Both the position numbers and the translations under genes were made by a program. Positions 25,965 through 35,422 of a stretch of 39,731 nt of DNA are shown here, piece by piece. The DNA lies in the NCBI GenBank assembly GCA_025355005.1, contig JANXLV010000120.1, positions 1 through 39,731 on the forward strand, read 5' to 3'. Position 1 is the stretch's first letter. The number at the start of each line of letters is the position of its first letter. The stretch is from Myxococcales bacterium (GTDB lineage: Bacteria; Myxococcota_A; Polyangia; Polyangiales; Polyangiaceae). The notes beneath the pieces are model-generated. The model saw only the letters and a list, made by a program, of their open reading frames with translations. It was not told the origin of the DNA and ran no database searches.

Positions 25965-27215
25965 ATGGTGCACTCGAAGCGTCTCGCCCTGGTCCTTGCT
26001 GGCGGCGCCGCACGCGGGGCCTACGAGGTGGGCGTCGTCGACTACATCGCGCGTGAGGTGTCCAAGGCCGTCGGGCGCGAGGTGCGCTTCGACATCCTGT
26101 GCGGCACGAGCGTGGGCGCGCTGAACGCATGCGGGCTCGCCGCGTACGCTCACGAGGGGAAGGACGCAGCGCGGCGCCTCATCGACGTGTGGACCAAGCT
26201 CCAGATCAGCGAGCTGGTGCAGACCGACATGCGCGGCATGCTCGGCTTCGGACGACGGCTCCTCGGTCGCGGAGGCATTGCCACGGACACAGCCTTGCGT
26301 GAGAGCGGGATCCTCGACGCCGCGGGCCTCGAGCGGCTCATCGAGCGCTCGGTGCCGTTCAAGAACATCACGGGCAACATCGATGCTGAGCACCTGCACG
26401 CGCTCACCGTTTCCACCACGCACGTCGCGAGCGGCAAGACCGTGGTGTACGTGCAGCGCAAGGGCCTCACCATCCCGCACTGGAGCCTGGACCCAACGAT
26501 CATCCCGCGGCCCGTCGCGATCAACGCGCAGCATGCGCTCGCGTCCGCGGCGATCCCGATCCTGTTCCGCGCGGTGCGGCTCGGCAACGAGTACCACTGC
26601 GACGGCGGGCTGCGGCAGAACGTGCCGCTGTCTCCCGCGCGGCGGCTCGGCGCGGACAGCGTGATCGTGGTGAATCCGCGGCACATCGACGACGCAGGTC
26701 TCTCTGGTTCACCCGAGACGGAGGAGGATTTTCCCGGCCCGTTCTTCCTGCTCGGCAAGACGCTCAACGCGCTCTTGCTCGATCGCATCGACACGGACCT
26801 CGCGCGCCTGGAGAGCATCAACCGAATCCTGGACGCAGGGACGAAGGCCTACGGCCCGGAGTTCACGGCCGCGCTGAACACCGCGCTCGGCAACAACGCG
26901 GGCCGCGGCATGAAGAAGATGAACGCGATGCTCGTGCGCTCCACGGAGGACATCGGCAAGCTCGCCGCGGAGTTCGTGCAGAGCCCAGCCTTTGCGCGCG
27001 TGCAAGGCGTGACGGGGCGTCTGCTGCGACACGTCGCGGACCTCGGCAACGCACGCAACGAGGCCGACCTGCTCTCCTATCTCCTCTTCGACGGCGAGTT
27101 CGCCGGACACCTCATCGAGCTGGGCCGCAAGGATGCTCGAGCGCGCCACGAGGAGCTATGCGCCTTCGTGGAGAGTCACCACCAGCCGAATGATGCCACG
27201 GTCGGAAAAAGCTAG
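25965..27215 (+). CDS. patatin-like phospholipase
   Basis: Lipid acyl hydrolase of 416 residues. The oxyanion Gly-rich loop GGAARGAYEVG is at residues 13-23, the nucleophile elbow GTSVG has Ser49, and the second dyad residue is the Asp of CDGGLRQNVP near 213. All catalytic elements are present. There is no signal peptide, so it is cytoplasmic, membrane-associated, or exported by another route. The C-terminal ~180 residues (helix-rich, no known motif) extend past the patatin core. It acts on membrane phospholipids or stored lipids; which one is not evident. It follows the transglycosylase gene by 85 bases. Confidence 0.92.
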   Translation: MVHSKRLALVLAGGAARGAYEVGVVDYIAREVSKAVGREVRFDILCGTSVGALNACGLAAYAHEGKDAARRLIDVWTKLQISELVQTDMRGMLGFGRRLLGRGGIATDTALRESGILDAAGLERLIERSVPFKNITGNIDAEHLHALTVSTTHVASGKTVVYVQRKGLTIPHWSLDPTIIPRPVAINAQHALASAAIPILFRAVRLGNEYHCDGGLRQNVPLSPARRLGADSVIVVNPRHIDDAGLSGSPETEEDFPGPFFLLGKTLNALLLDRIDTDLARLESINRILDAGTKAYGPEFTAALNTALGNNAGRGMKKMNAMLVRSTEDIGKLAAEFVQSPAFARVQGVTGRLLRHVADLGNARNEADLLSYLLFDGEFAGHLIELGRKDARARHEELCAFVESHHQPNDATVGKS

Positions 27216-27334
27216 CACCAGCTGTCAGGATCCATTGTCTCAGGGCTGATACACCCGACGCCACACAAACGCAGGGGTTTCCGGCGCAAAGGCGGGCTTC
27301 GGTCGTTGGCAAGGTTCTCGCTTGGAAGGGCCCC

Positions 27335-28102
27335 ATGGCAACGCGGTCCTTTCACCACAGTCCGCAGTCAAGCTCGTTCGAGATCGACATCGACACGGAC
27401 CTGGATCTTGACGCGACCACCCCCATCCGGTCGTTCGACGTCCGCGCGGCGTTCGACTTCGATCAGACGTTCGCCAATCCCGATCACCCGCTCATCACTG
27501 CGGAGCGCGAGCTCTCCCGTGAGCGCGAGCGGAGGTCGTCGCCGCCTCCGCCGCCCATCTTCGCCGCGCCTCCACTGCCGCCTTCGTACCGCCCTCCGCC
27601 TGCTCCGGCCTATCGACGGACGTCCAGCCAACCCGCGCACCCAGAGTCGCAGGGCTCGCTCGCGCCGACCGCGATGGAGCTGCCGCAGAGCTACTTTGCA
27701 GCGTTCCCCACGCCGGCGAACGCCCTCAAGGCGCCGCCGCTCAGCATCGTGTCCACATCGACGATGCCGCGCATGGACATCTCGCTCGAGCCGGTGCCGG
27801 TCCAGCGCGGCATGTCGGGCGCGAAGATCGCCGTGATGTTCGGCGCGCTCGCAGTCGCCGCCGCCCTCGTCGCGTTCACCGCGGCCATGACCACGGACTC
27901 CGACGTCGCGGCGCGTCCAGTGAACGCATCCATGCATAATGCAGCCATCCCGCAGACCGAGACCACCGCCATCCCGATGGCCGCGGAGCCCACGCGTGCC
28001 GTGGCTCTCTCACCAGAGACAGCGCAGCTCTTCGCGCCCGCGGATCCGACCACGGACTGGCGCGCGAGGCTCCAGCAGGGTCAGGCAGCCAAGCCACGGT
28101 GA
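27335..28102 (+). CDS. unrecognised single-pass membrane protein
   Basis: I do not recognise the family. The 255-residue protein starts with a 45-residue acidic region (FEIDIDTDLDLDATTPIRSFD), then a long Pro-rich segment with PPPPPIFAAPPLPPSY at about 70-90, and then one hydrophobic helix (IAVMFGALAVAAALVAFTAAM) at about 168-188. A short low-complexity tail follows, ending WRARLQQGQ. Codon third positions are strongly G/C, as in real genes here. The large part is predicted to be cytoplasmic, with a short outer tail. Pro-rich tail-anchored proteins of this kind often bind other proteins; nothing specific can be claimed. Confidence 0.65.
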   Translation: MATRSFHHSPQSSSFEIDIDTDLDLDATTPIRSFDVRAAFDFDQTFANPDHPLITAERELSRERERRSSPPPPPIFAAPPLPPSYRPPPAPAYRRTSSQPAHPESQGSLAPTAMELPQSYFAAFPTPANALKAPPLSIVSTSTMPRMDISLEPVPVQRGMSGAKIAVMFGALAVAAALVAFTAAMTTDSDVAARPVNASMHNAAIPQTETTAIPMAAEPTRAVALSPETAQLFAPADPTTDWRARLQQGQAAKPR

Positions 28103-28127
28103 TCGCCTTCCAGGCGACGATCGACGA

Positions 28128-29537
28128 TCAGAGGCAGGTGCGCGTTGCGAGGGGGAGCGGAGCGAGCGGCTTCTGGTTGAAGTCGAACGCGTTCAACAGA
28201 TCGTTCGCCTGCTTGTCCTGCGCCGCGGGATCGAGATCATGGAGCGTGCCCTTCGCGTGGAAGATCTTCTCGATGAAGGCGGCGATGCTGGCTTGCTCGC
28301 TCACCTCCTTGAAGACGAAGCCGGGCTTCGCGTAGGGCGAGATGATGATGAGCGGCAGACGGAAGCCGAGGCCGTACGGATCCTTCGGGTCGCAGCCGTA
28401 CTGACGCGGCGGCTTCACGTGGTCGTACCAGCCACCGAAGTCGTCCATCGTGAAGAGGATGGCCGTGTCCTTCCAGTACTTCGAGTTCATCAGGGCGTTG
28501 ATGTGACCGACTGTCCAGTTCTCACCGGCGCAGACGCCGCCCACGTTCGGGTGCTCCGACGACAGATCCTGATCGACGAGCCACGTGACATCCGGCAGCG
28601 TGCCGTTCTTGATGTCGCTGTCGAAGTTCGACTCATTGACCACGTTCGACCACAGCGGGCCGTTGCGGATCTTGTCGACGCCGTTGAACATCGACCACAC
28701 CTGGCCGAAGACGTAGAAGTTCGAGCCGTAGAACTTCCACTTCGTACCAGCGGGAAGAATGTCCGGGATCGCTGGGATGTCGAAGCACGGGAAGACCTGC
28801 TTCGTGGTGCACGTGGTCTGGTCCTGTACGTCGACCACGGTGCCCTTCGCCTGGTCGCAGCCCCAGAACGGATGTGTGTAGTCTACACCTGGATTTCCCG
28901 TGGCCCAGCCCGACTGCGCGGCGAGCGTGAACATGTGGCCCGGAAAGCTGGGCGAGATCGCGTTCGCGAAGAAGTGATCGCCGAGCGCGAACTTGCGCGC
29001 GTACTGCCAGTAGTTCGGGATGTCGCTCTCCTGGTACTGCGCGTAGGCGAGGTCGTCGCCGTTCATCGTGGTGCCGGCGTTGTCGTCCCAGCCGTCCATC
29101 GCGCCGCCGTTGAGGTCCGTGATGCCGCACGAGTGCGCGTGGCACATGTCGCGGGGCGTGCGGTCGGGCGCGTGCGGAACGGGGATCATGCCGCGCGTCT
29201 TGGTCTTCGCGGTGGTCGTGCCTTCGGCGCCGGGGAACGAGCCGAAGTAGTTGTCGAACGTGTGGTTCTCTTTGACGATGACCACGACGTGCTTGATCGG
29301 ATAGCTGGTGGTCGAGGAGGAGCCGTCGCCACCGCCGCCGTCGTTCTCCGTGCCGACGTGCTGCGTGCCCGAGTCCGACGTGGAGCCTCCGCTCGCGTCG
29401 TCGCCCGTGCCTGCGCCTGCGTCGTCGGTCCCGTTGCCGATGGTCGAGTCACCGTTGCTCCCGCATGCAGCGGACGTGGTGATCGCGGCGGCGAAGAAGG
29501 CGAATGCACCCAGGGGCGCGAGGCGGCGACGGAACAT
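28128..29537 (-). CDS. phospholipase C/acid phosphatase-type phosphoesterase lipoprotein
   Basis: Alkaline-phosphatase-superfamily phosphoesterase (PF04185 type) of 469 residues. The signal ends TSAAC (Cys25), with a long Gly/Ser/Asp linker to about residue 78. The conserved start [18 protein letters not shown] carries the metal-site residues Glu90 and Asn91. Later blocks [18 protein letters not shown] and [15 protein letters not shown] are characteristic of the non-haemolytic phospholipase C/AcpA family. Members release phosphate or headgroups from phospholipids or other monoesters. It is anchored outside the cytoplasm. It is convergent with the membrane protein gene (25 bases between stops). 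Confidence 0.92.
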   Translation of the reverse strand: MFRRRLAPLGAFAFFAAAITTSAACGSNGDSTIGNGTDDAGAGTGDDASGGSTSDSGTQHVGTENDGGGGDGSSSTTSYPIKHVVVIVKENHTFDNYFGSFPGAEGTTTAKTKTRGMIPVPHAPDRTPRDMCHAHSCGITDLNGGAMDGWDDNAGTTMNGDDLAYAQYQESDIPNYWQYARKFALGDHFFANAISPSFPGHMFTLAAQSGWATGNPGVDYTHPFWGCDQAKGTVVDVQDQTTCTTKQVFPCFDIPAIPDILPAGTKWKFYGSNFYVFGQVWSMFNGVDKIRNGPLWSNVVNESNFDSDIKNGTLPDVTWLVDQDLSSEHPNVGGVCAGENWTVGHINALMNSKYWKDTAILFTMDDFGGWYDHVKPPRQYGCDPKDPYGLGFRLPLIIISPYAKPGFVFKEVSEQASIAAFIEKIFHAKGTLHDLDPAAQDKQANDLLNAFDFNQKPLAPLPLATRTCL

Positions 29538-29815
29538 GGGGTCATTCTGTAGATGCAGAACGAAGCGACCGCAAGCTCAACGCGCCGAGTTCACGAAAGG
29601 GACGCACTGGCGACAAGCGGTGGATTCTATCGGGTGTGGCGATCTCACCCGAGGGGGCGTGTGGATCTCGGGATCCAGGTGAGAGCGCTGCGTCCGGCGT
29701 CTCCCGTTTTGTCAATGTCCTGCAAATCAAGCCGATCCGTGAGGCGCCTGGTGTGGGTATACATGCTGCAATGAAGGGCACTGCCTCCTGGGGAGGAGGG
29801 CACACGAAGGTAGTC
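29538..29815. other. divergent intergenic region, no gene seen
   Basis: The 278 bases between the phosphoesterase and the APP1-type gene should hold both promoters. A frame of the APP1-type gene stays open leftward to 29504, but the lipoprotein signal begins only at 29816, so this part is read as non-coding. No clear operator or terminator was found. Confidence 0.5.
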
Positions 29816-30697
29816 ATGCGGAACCTCACGCTCGTGGCTGCGGCCTGCCTGGCGCTGGCCGTGCCGGCCTCTGGCTGCGCGTCGTCCTCGGAGAATGTGT
29901 CGTCGGGCTCGCAGTCCGTGGTTGTTCACGGGAAGACGCTGCTTGTCTCGGACATCGACGACACGATCAAGCGGACGGACGTGCTCGACAAGGCGTCTGC
30001 GGTCGTCAACGGTCTGCAGTTCCACAACTCGTTCTCCGGAATGCGGCTCCTCTATACGGGCTGGCACGACGACAACACGGCGAACAAGAAGATCACGTAT
30101 CTCAGCGCGTCGCCGGGCCCGCTCGTTCTCGCGGGTGAGCACTTCCTCGAGGAGTCCGACTTCCCTGGCGACACGAGCGAGATCAAGGAGTCCGTCGTGA
30201 GCGGCCGCAAGTTCTCGGAGAGCGCGGGCGCCTTCAAGACGCGCAAGCTCTACGAGATGTACGACGCAGCCGTCGCGGCGAGCGCGGTGCCCGACACGGT
30301 CATCCTGATCGGCGACAACGGCGAGCAAGACATGATCGCCTACGGCAACTACATCGACTACGTCGCGAGCCAGGGCGGCGACACGAGCCGCATCTACTCG
30401 TTCATCCATCACGCGTACGACACGCCGAAGGGCAGCGAGATCGCCGCGCCGCATCGCGCATGGGTGACGGCGGCGGACCTCGCGGCGCAGCTCTCGGAGC
30501 TCGGCCTGGTGAGCGACGGGACGCTGACCGAGGTGCTGACGCAGGTCGCCACGGACGTGACGAACCAGCCGACCGCGGTGATCCCATCGTTCATGGGCTG
30601 CGCGCAGTGGAGCGCATGGCCGAAGCTGCCCGGAAAAACGTGCGCGGACGCGTATCAAACGGTGCAGACCGCAGTGAACGATCTCTGCGGGAACTGA
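29816..30697 (+). CDS. APP1-type phosphatidate phosphatase-like lipoprotein
   Basis: HAD-type phosphatase of 293 residues. ATG 29816 follows GAAGG by five bases and starts a lipoprotein signal ending ASGC (Cys21). The catalytic motif I DIDDT lies at residues 46-50 inside TLLVSDIDDTIKRTDVL, then TYLSASPGPL (motif II Ser) and the motif III-IV acidic stretch ILIGDNGEQDMIAYGNYI. This matches the APP1 catalytic domain (DUF2183), known in fungi as phosphatidate phosphatase. It sits beside phospholipase-type genes. The substrate in bacteria is not established. The gene ends 48 bases before tRNA-Arg. Confidence 0.88.
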   Translation: MRNLTLVAAACLALAVPASGCASSSENVSSGSQSVVVHGKTLLVSDIDDTIKRTDVLDKASAVVNGLQFHNSFSGMRLLYTGWHDDNTANKKITYLSASPGPLVLAGEHFLEESDFPGDTSEIKESVVSGRKFSESAGAFKTRKLYEMYDAAVAASAVPDTVILIGDNGEQDMIAYGNYIDYVASQGGDTSRIYSFIHHAYDTPKGSEIAAPHRAWVTAADLAAQLSELGLVSDGTLTEVLTQVATDVTNQPTAVIPSFMGCAQWSAWPKLPGKTCADAYQTVQTAVNDLCGN

Positions 30698-30727
30698 GCT
30701 CGATCTCGACTCCGACCGAGCCACGCG

Positions 30728-32176
<1,449 letters not shown>

Positions 32177-32216
32177 GCCCGCGAATCCCTGGCCGGATTG
32201 CGCGGGTCTTCTGCGT

Positions 32217-32411
32217 CTACTTGGTGAGCTTCTTCTTCGCGGCGGCGAGGATCAACCGCTCCACAGCGGCGGACATGCTCTCGTCGTGCGCGGCGGCGAG
32301 GCGCTTCAGCGACGCTCGTGCGCCGTCGGACAGTGTGAGCGTGATCGGCTTGCGGTTCCGGTCCGCCGCAAGCGTCACGTACCACTTCGAGTCTCGAGGG
32401 TTGCCTGTCAT
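32217..32411 (-). CDS. ribbon-helix-helix DNA-binding protein
   Basis: A 64-residue protein. ITLTLSDGARASLKRLAAAHDESMSAAVERLILAA (residues about 23-57) shows the beta-strand, helix, turn, helix pattern of CopG/Arc-type ribbon-helix-helix proteins. The tail is Lys-rich. It ends 40 bases before the integrase start on the same strand, so it probably shares its transcript. A perfect 18-bp palindrome 20 bases upstream of its ATG is a candidate operator. It is likely an autoregulator of the integrase operon or an accessory factor for excision. Confidence 0.82.
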   Translation of the reverse strand: MTGNPRDSKWYVTLAADRNRKPITLTLSDGARASLKRLAAAHDESMSAAVERLILAAAKKKLTK

Positions 32412-32430
32412 GGGTGAGAATCGAACCTAG

Positions 32431-32448
32431 GCACTGTACGTACAGTGC
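32431..32448. promoter_or_regulatory. 18-bp perfect palindrome, candidate operator
   Basis: GCACTGTACGTACAGTGC is a perfect inverted repeat without a gap, 20 bases upstream of the ribbon-helix-helix start. On the minus strand it falls between a weak TTGCGC and TAGGTT spaced 17 bases apart, a possible -35/-10 pair. That position fits repression by a dimeric DNA-binding protein such as the adjacent gene product. Confidence 0.7.
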
Positions 32449-32558
32449 GCAAGAGGTGATATCAGGATGATGAACGCGTGACCAGGGGGCGGATCCAATT
32501 TGGGCGCGATGGTTGACACGCCGTGGCGGAGCCTGGACGATTGCGGCAGGGGTGAGCC

Positions 32559-33026
32559 ATGAATCGAAGCGTGAGCGCCGTCGTTGCCGCTGCAGTGTTC
32601 TTTGTGAACCAGTCCTTCGCTGCGGATCCGCCGCGCTACGCGACGACGTTCCACTACGAAACCAGGTTCGGCGATGGGAAACGGACCTATGACGAGAACC
32701 CCAACGTCCCCATCGAGGTTTGGCTACCAGCAGACCAGCTCTGGAAATGTCGTCGCGACGTGCCGGTGCCGGTGGCGGGCTACCTCCGAAGTGGTTTCTC
32801 CTGTACCAACGATGACTGGCGCACGAACATGATCGTGATCGTGGGATGTAAGCAGGAGTCGGCGGACCCCGTTCACACCGCGGGCCTCCGCATCTTCGCG
32901 CCGCGTGGCGACGGAAAACCACAGGGCGCGCCCGTGCCGCCGGCTGAGGATGGAGGCGTGCCGGCTCCGCCGTTTGGGAAATGGGTCGAATTCGCCGTGA
33001 GATGTGAAACGACTGCGGTCCCTTGA
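32559..33026 (+). CDS. exported protein of unknown function
   Basis: I do not recognise the family. The 155-residue protein starts after GGGGTGA and has a cleavable signal peptide (SVSAVVAAAVFFVNQSFA, cut before ADPP). The mature part has four Cys (in LWKCRR, GFSCTN, VGCKQ, VRCET), enough for two disulfides, a Pro-rich loop near residues 125-140 and a final strand KWVEFAVRC. It is likely a small periplasmic or secreted beta-rich protein. It sits in the cargo zone of the integrated element, divergent from the ribbon-helix-helix gene and convergent with the next lipoprotein gene. Confidence 0.75.
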   Translation: MNRSVSAVVAAAVFFVNQSFAADPPRYATTFHYETRFGDGKRTYDENPNVPIEVWLPADQLWKCRRDVPVPVAGYLRSGFSCTNDDWRTNMIVIVGCKQESADPVHTAGLRIFAPRGDGKPQGAPVPPAEDGGVPAPPFGKWVEFAVRCETTAVP

Positions 33027-33052
33027 TACTCGTTCGTTTCGCTGCTTTGCAG

Positions 33053-33511
33053 TCACTTCACGCACATCTCGAGCGCTCCAGCTCCAGGGCTGACGCACTG
33101 CCCGCCCAGCGTGTGACAGAGCGCGGTGGCGTCGTTGTCCGGTGTCGTGCCGCCATCGTCTGCGGTGACGCAGTAGAAAACGCAGTGGTTGAATTCATCG
33201 TGCGGCGTGTTCGGCGTGTGGACGCTGACGCACGTGGTCTGCCTGGATACGCCGTTCCCGCGCAGTTCGGGACACGTCACCGCGCTACCTGTGGAGTTGC
33301 AGGCAGCGTCAAACGTGCCTTGGTTCCCGCCGCCGCAATCGCACGCACCGTAGGTCCCGTCAGCGCGACACGTCTGCGTGCTCTCCGGCCCGGCTTCGCA
33401 CGAGCAGGCTCGCGTCGTGAAGTTCACGCATGCCGTGGTGGGCGCGGGCGAGCTCGTGGAACATGCGGTGAACAGGGCCGCAAGGGCAAGCACGATCGCG
33501 CCGGTCTTCAT
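33053..33511 (-). CDS. Cys-rich lipoprotein of unknown function
   Basis: The protein has 152 residues from ATG 33511. The signal ends LFTAC, with Ser/Pro after the acylated Cys. The mature part is Cys-rich, with RACSCEAG, TQTCRADGTYGACDCGGG and later single Cys residues, the pattern of small disulfide-stabilised surface modules common in myxobacterial lipoproteins. No catalytic motif is visible. It is element cargo, 26 bases from the stop of the convergent exported protein gene. Confidence 0.78.
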   Translation of the reverse strand: MKTGAIVLALAALFTACSTSSPAPTTACVNFTTRACSCEAGPESTQTCRADGTYGACDCGGGNQGTFDAACNSTGSAVTCPELRGNGVSRQTTCVSVHTPNTPHDEFNHCVFYCVTADDGGTTPDNDATALCHTLGGQCVSPGAGALEMCVK

Positions 33512-33605
33512 GCTGCGAAGGTACAGGAGCCCGCGGCCGGGGGTAGCTGGCCAGCCGTTCATCATCCTAGAACACCGCCATCGTCGCGGAGCGTCACCCG
33601 GTCAC

Positions 33606-33929
33606 CTACCGCGCTTCACGCCAGCGACGCCAGCGCTCACGAGCTCCGCGACGCCCCGCATCCCGTAGGCGCTCGCGACCCTCCGATGTTCGCGCTCCCG
33701 TCGAGAGTCCGCCGTGCATGCGGCAGCGACGCGCGAGCGCGCCACCGTCGGGCCGAACGCACACGGGAGCGACACACGGAGCACCACCTTTGGAACGGCA
33801 TCGCGCTCCACATCGCGGTCGAAGTCGCTTCTGCTGCTTCTTCGGGATCTTCGGCGATGGGAGGCCCCACTTCCACGTGTCCGTGAACGGGTCCCAGCCT
33901 GTCGGAATACGTCCTCTGCTTCTTCCCAT
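33606..33929 (-). CDS. HGGxSTG-domain protein
   Basis: A 107-residue basic protein with RCGARCRSKGGAPC, then RRCRMHGGLSTGARTSEGRERLRDA. The paired Cys, CRMHGG and STG pattern marks the small HGGxSTG family, frequent in phages and integrated elements and of unknown function, possibly a zinc-binding nucleic-acid protein. GGAG seven bases before ATG 33929 favours that start; the frame stays open upstream through a repeat, with another ATG at 33950. Its presence supports a phage-related origin for the element. Confidence 0.72.
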   Translation of the reverse strand: MGRSRGRIPTGWDPFTDTWKWGLPSPKIPKKQQKRLRPRCGARCRSKGGAPCVAPVCVRPDGGALARRCRMHGGLSTGARTSEGRERLRDAGRRGARERWRRWREAR

Positions 33930-33943
33930 TGTTTCGCTCCATC

Positions 33944-33986
33944 GTTGCATAGCCACCCCGTGACGCTCGCGCACACGCCCGTGACT
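33944..33986. repeat. cargo repeat copy A
   Basis: The 33947-33986 part matches 35280-35319 at 39 of 40 bases (core GCCACCCCGTGACGCTCGCG). A second, weaker copy follows 27 bases after the 43-bp copy ends. Confidence 0.88.
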
Positions 33987-34012
33987 CTGGGGTTACCTCG
34001 TCGGCGCCCTTG

Positions 34013-34049
34013 GTTGCATAGCCACCCCACGTCGCCCGCGCACACGCCC
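34013..34049. repeat. cargo repeat copy A' (diverged)
   Basis: It shares GTTGCATAGCCACCCC with copy A, then a diverged middle, then CGCGCACACGCCC. Four of the 37 aligned bases differ from copy A. Confidence 0.8.
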
Positions 34050-34113
34050 AGGAGTGGCGGGTTGTCTCTTCTCACTGATAGCGCTCACGGTTTTCGTGTG
34101 AGAGGCTCGCACC

Positions 34114-34806
34114 ATGAAGATTCATCTTCTCGCCATGGCAGGGCTCTTGGTGGGATGCGGGGTGAACACGGGGTTCGTGCGCGACGCTACGACGCTGAAC
34201 CAGCACCAGTACATCCAGCAGGTGGGCACCGTGCGCTACGTGAAGTCGGTCGACGCCTCCACGGAGACGAGCGCGTACCTCTGCTTCGTTCCTTCTGGCG
34301 CGTCCATGAATTTTTCCGGGATTTCGCTAGGCGGCGATCCGCCGTACGCCACGACGATGGGCGCTCTGTACAAGAAAGCCGGGCTCGAGCCGAACCAGGT
34401 GCTCGAGAACCTTCGTGAAGATCACAGCTACCGCACGTATTTGGGTCTCTACTGCACCAGCGTCCTCACCATCAGTGGCGACGTAATCGAGCTCTTGCCC
34501 GTGGGCGTGGCTCCGCCGCAGCCATCGCCCGAGAAAGATGGATCGCCGTGCGGGGTGGCCTACGGTCAGTCAGCCCTACTTGTCGACGCCTTCCGCCGCA
34601 TCTACCCCAACGCCACCGCCGCCGCGCGACCACCTCTGTATAAGACCTTCGTCGACGTGTGCTCTGCGCAAACGGAGGAAGTGCAGATGTGCCTACAGGC
34701 GCGCCGCCTCCGCGAGCACGCGGACGAATGCAAACAGACTTTCCAAAACATGAAGGCGAGCGCGCGCCGCGATCTCTTCGCGATGTTCGTGGTCGATACG
34801 GAGTGA
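34114..34806 (+). CDS. lipoprotein of unknown function
   Basis: I do not recognise the family. The 230-residue protein has GAGG seven bases upstream of the ATG and a short signal ending LLVGC. The mature part includes a predicted beta-rich region (QHQYIQQVGTVRYVKSV, SAYLCFVPSG), the helix DALVDAFR-like LLVDAFRRIYPNA, and a C-terminal helical stretch with Cys residues (VDVCSAQTEEVQMCLQARRLREH). It is probably anchored in a membrane facing the periplasm or outside. It lies between the repeat pairs A/A' and B/B' of the element, so it may be part of a cassette. Confidence 0.75.
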   Translation: MKIHLLAMAGLLVGCGVNTGFVRDATTLNQHQYIQQVGTVRYVKSVDASTETSAYLCFVPSGASMNFSGISLGGDPPYATTMGALYKKAGLEPNQVLENLREDHSYRTYLGLYCTSVLTISGDVIELLPVGVAPPQPSPEKDGSPCGVAYGQSALLVDAFRRIYPNATAAARPPLYKTFVDVCSAQTEEVQMCLQARRLREHADECKQTFQNMKASARRDLFAMFVVDTE

Positions 34807-35077
34807 GTGCCCCAATTGCTGACTGCGGGGTGCAGGAATGGCAAGCTCACCTGCTTCACCTGCCGCGGTGACGGGTAACCTGCCGGAGTAGCTGGCAGGT
34901 CGCGACGACCGTTGATGGACTGCTGGTCGGCACGCCCATTGCGCGGGAGGGTCGAACGTCTGGATCCACACGATGTCGGATCCACTTCGCTGCAACGCTC
35001 CGAGTATTTGCGGCGCATCCGCGCATGAGCGTCGGCTGAACAAGCCGGTGGCCGGCTGCCAGTAGTACGCTGCGACC
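34807..35077. other. cargo-zone gap without a convincing gene
   Basis: The 271 bases between the lipoprotein and the small 35078 gene hold only overlapping low-complexity minus-strand frames. The promoter for the 35078 gene may lie here. No repeat copy was found inside the gap. Confidence 0.4.
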
Positions 35078-35296
35078 GTGCGATTCATCGTCCACACCAC
35101 AGACATGCGCGGCAGCGTGCCGTGCCGGGTGATCGGCAAGCTCCAAGCCCAGACGTGGCGCGTGCTGGTCGGGGTCGGCGTTGGACATCTCGGCGGCGGA
35201 GTCGAACACGAGCTCCCCGAGAATGATCTTCCCGTGGAGGTGCGCCGACCGAACGCGACCTTCTTCGTCAGCATCGACCGCATGGCCACCCCGTGA
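35078..35296 (+). CDS. small protein of unknown function
   Basis: The predicted protein has 72 residues (MRFIVHTTDMRGSVPCRVIG...). The third codon positions are almost all G or C, as in real genes here, and the sequence alternates short hydrophobic strands with charged turns, suggesting a small beta-rich cytoplasmic protein. There is no signal peptide. Its last residues (RMATP) and stop lie in repeat copy B. No clear Shine-Dalgarno is present, so this remains uncertain; the opposite-strand frames here look less coding-like. Confidence 0.45.
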   Translation: MRFIVHTTDMRGSVPCRVIGKLQAQTWRVLVGVGVGHLGGGVEHELPENDLPVEVRRPNATFFVSIDRMATP

Positions 35297-35319
35297 CGCT
35301 CGCGCACACGCCCGTGACT
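35280..35319. repeat. cargo repeat copy B
   Basis: Near-identical to copy A (39 of 40 bases). It contains the last codons and stop of the small plus-strand gene at 35078-35296. Confidence 0.88.
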
Positions 35320-35351
35320 GCCGGAAAAGCCGACAAATGGCCGGCGCGAGT

Positions 35352-35385
35352 CATGGCCACCCCAAGACGCGGGCGCACGCGCGCG
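35352..35385. repeat. cargo repeat copy B' (diverged)
   Basis: Starts with CATGGCCACCCC like copy B, then diverges to a GC-rich GCGGGCGCACGCGCG end. Copies A/A' and B/B' are each a strong copy followed by a weak one about 70 bases on. Confidence 0.65.
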
Positions 35386-35422
35386 CTTGCTATGACATAA
35401 CCGACTCGCGGGCGGGCGGCGG

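Noticed and set aside
32412..32430. tRNA T-arm-like sequence (GGTTCGATTC on the minus strand) before the RHH gene
   Set aside because: The flanking bases do not pair as a T-stem and no other tRNA arm is present; probably chance.
33944..35385. CRISPR-like repeat array
   Set aside because: Only four copies with unequal spacing, diverged pairs, and genes between them; no cas gene in the window.
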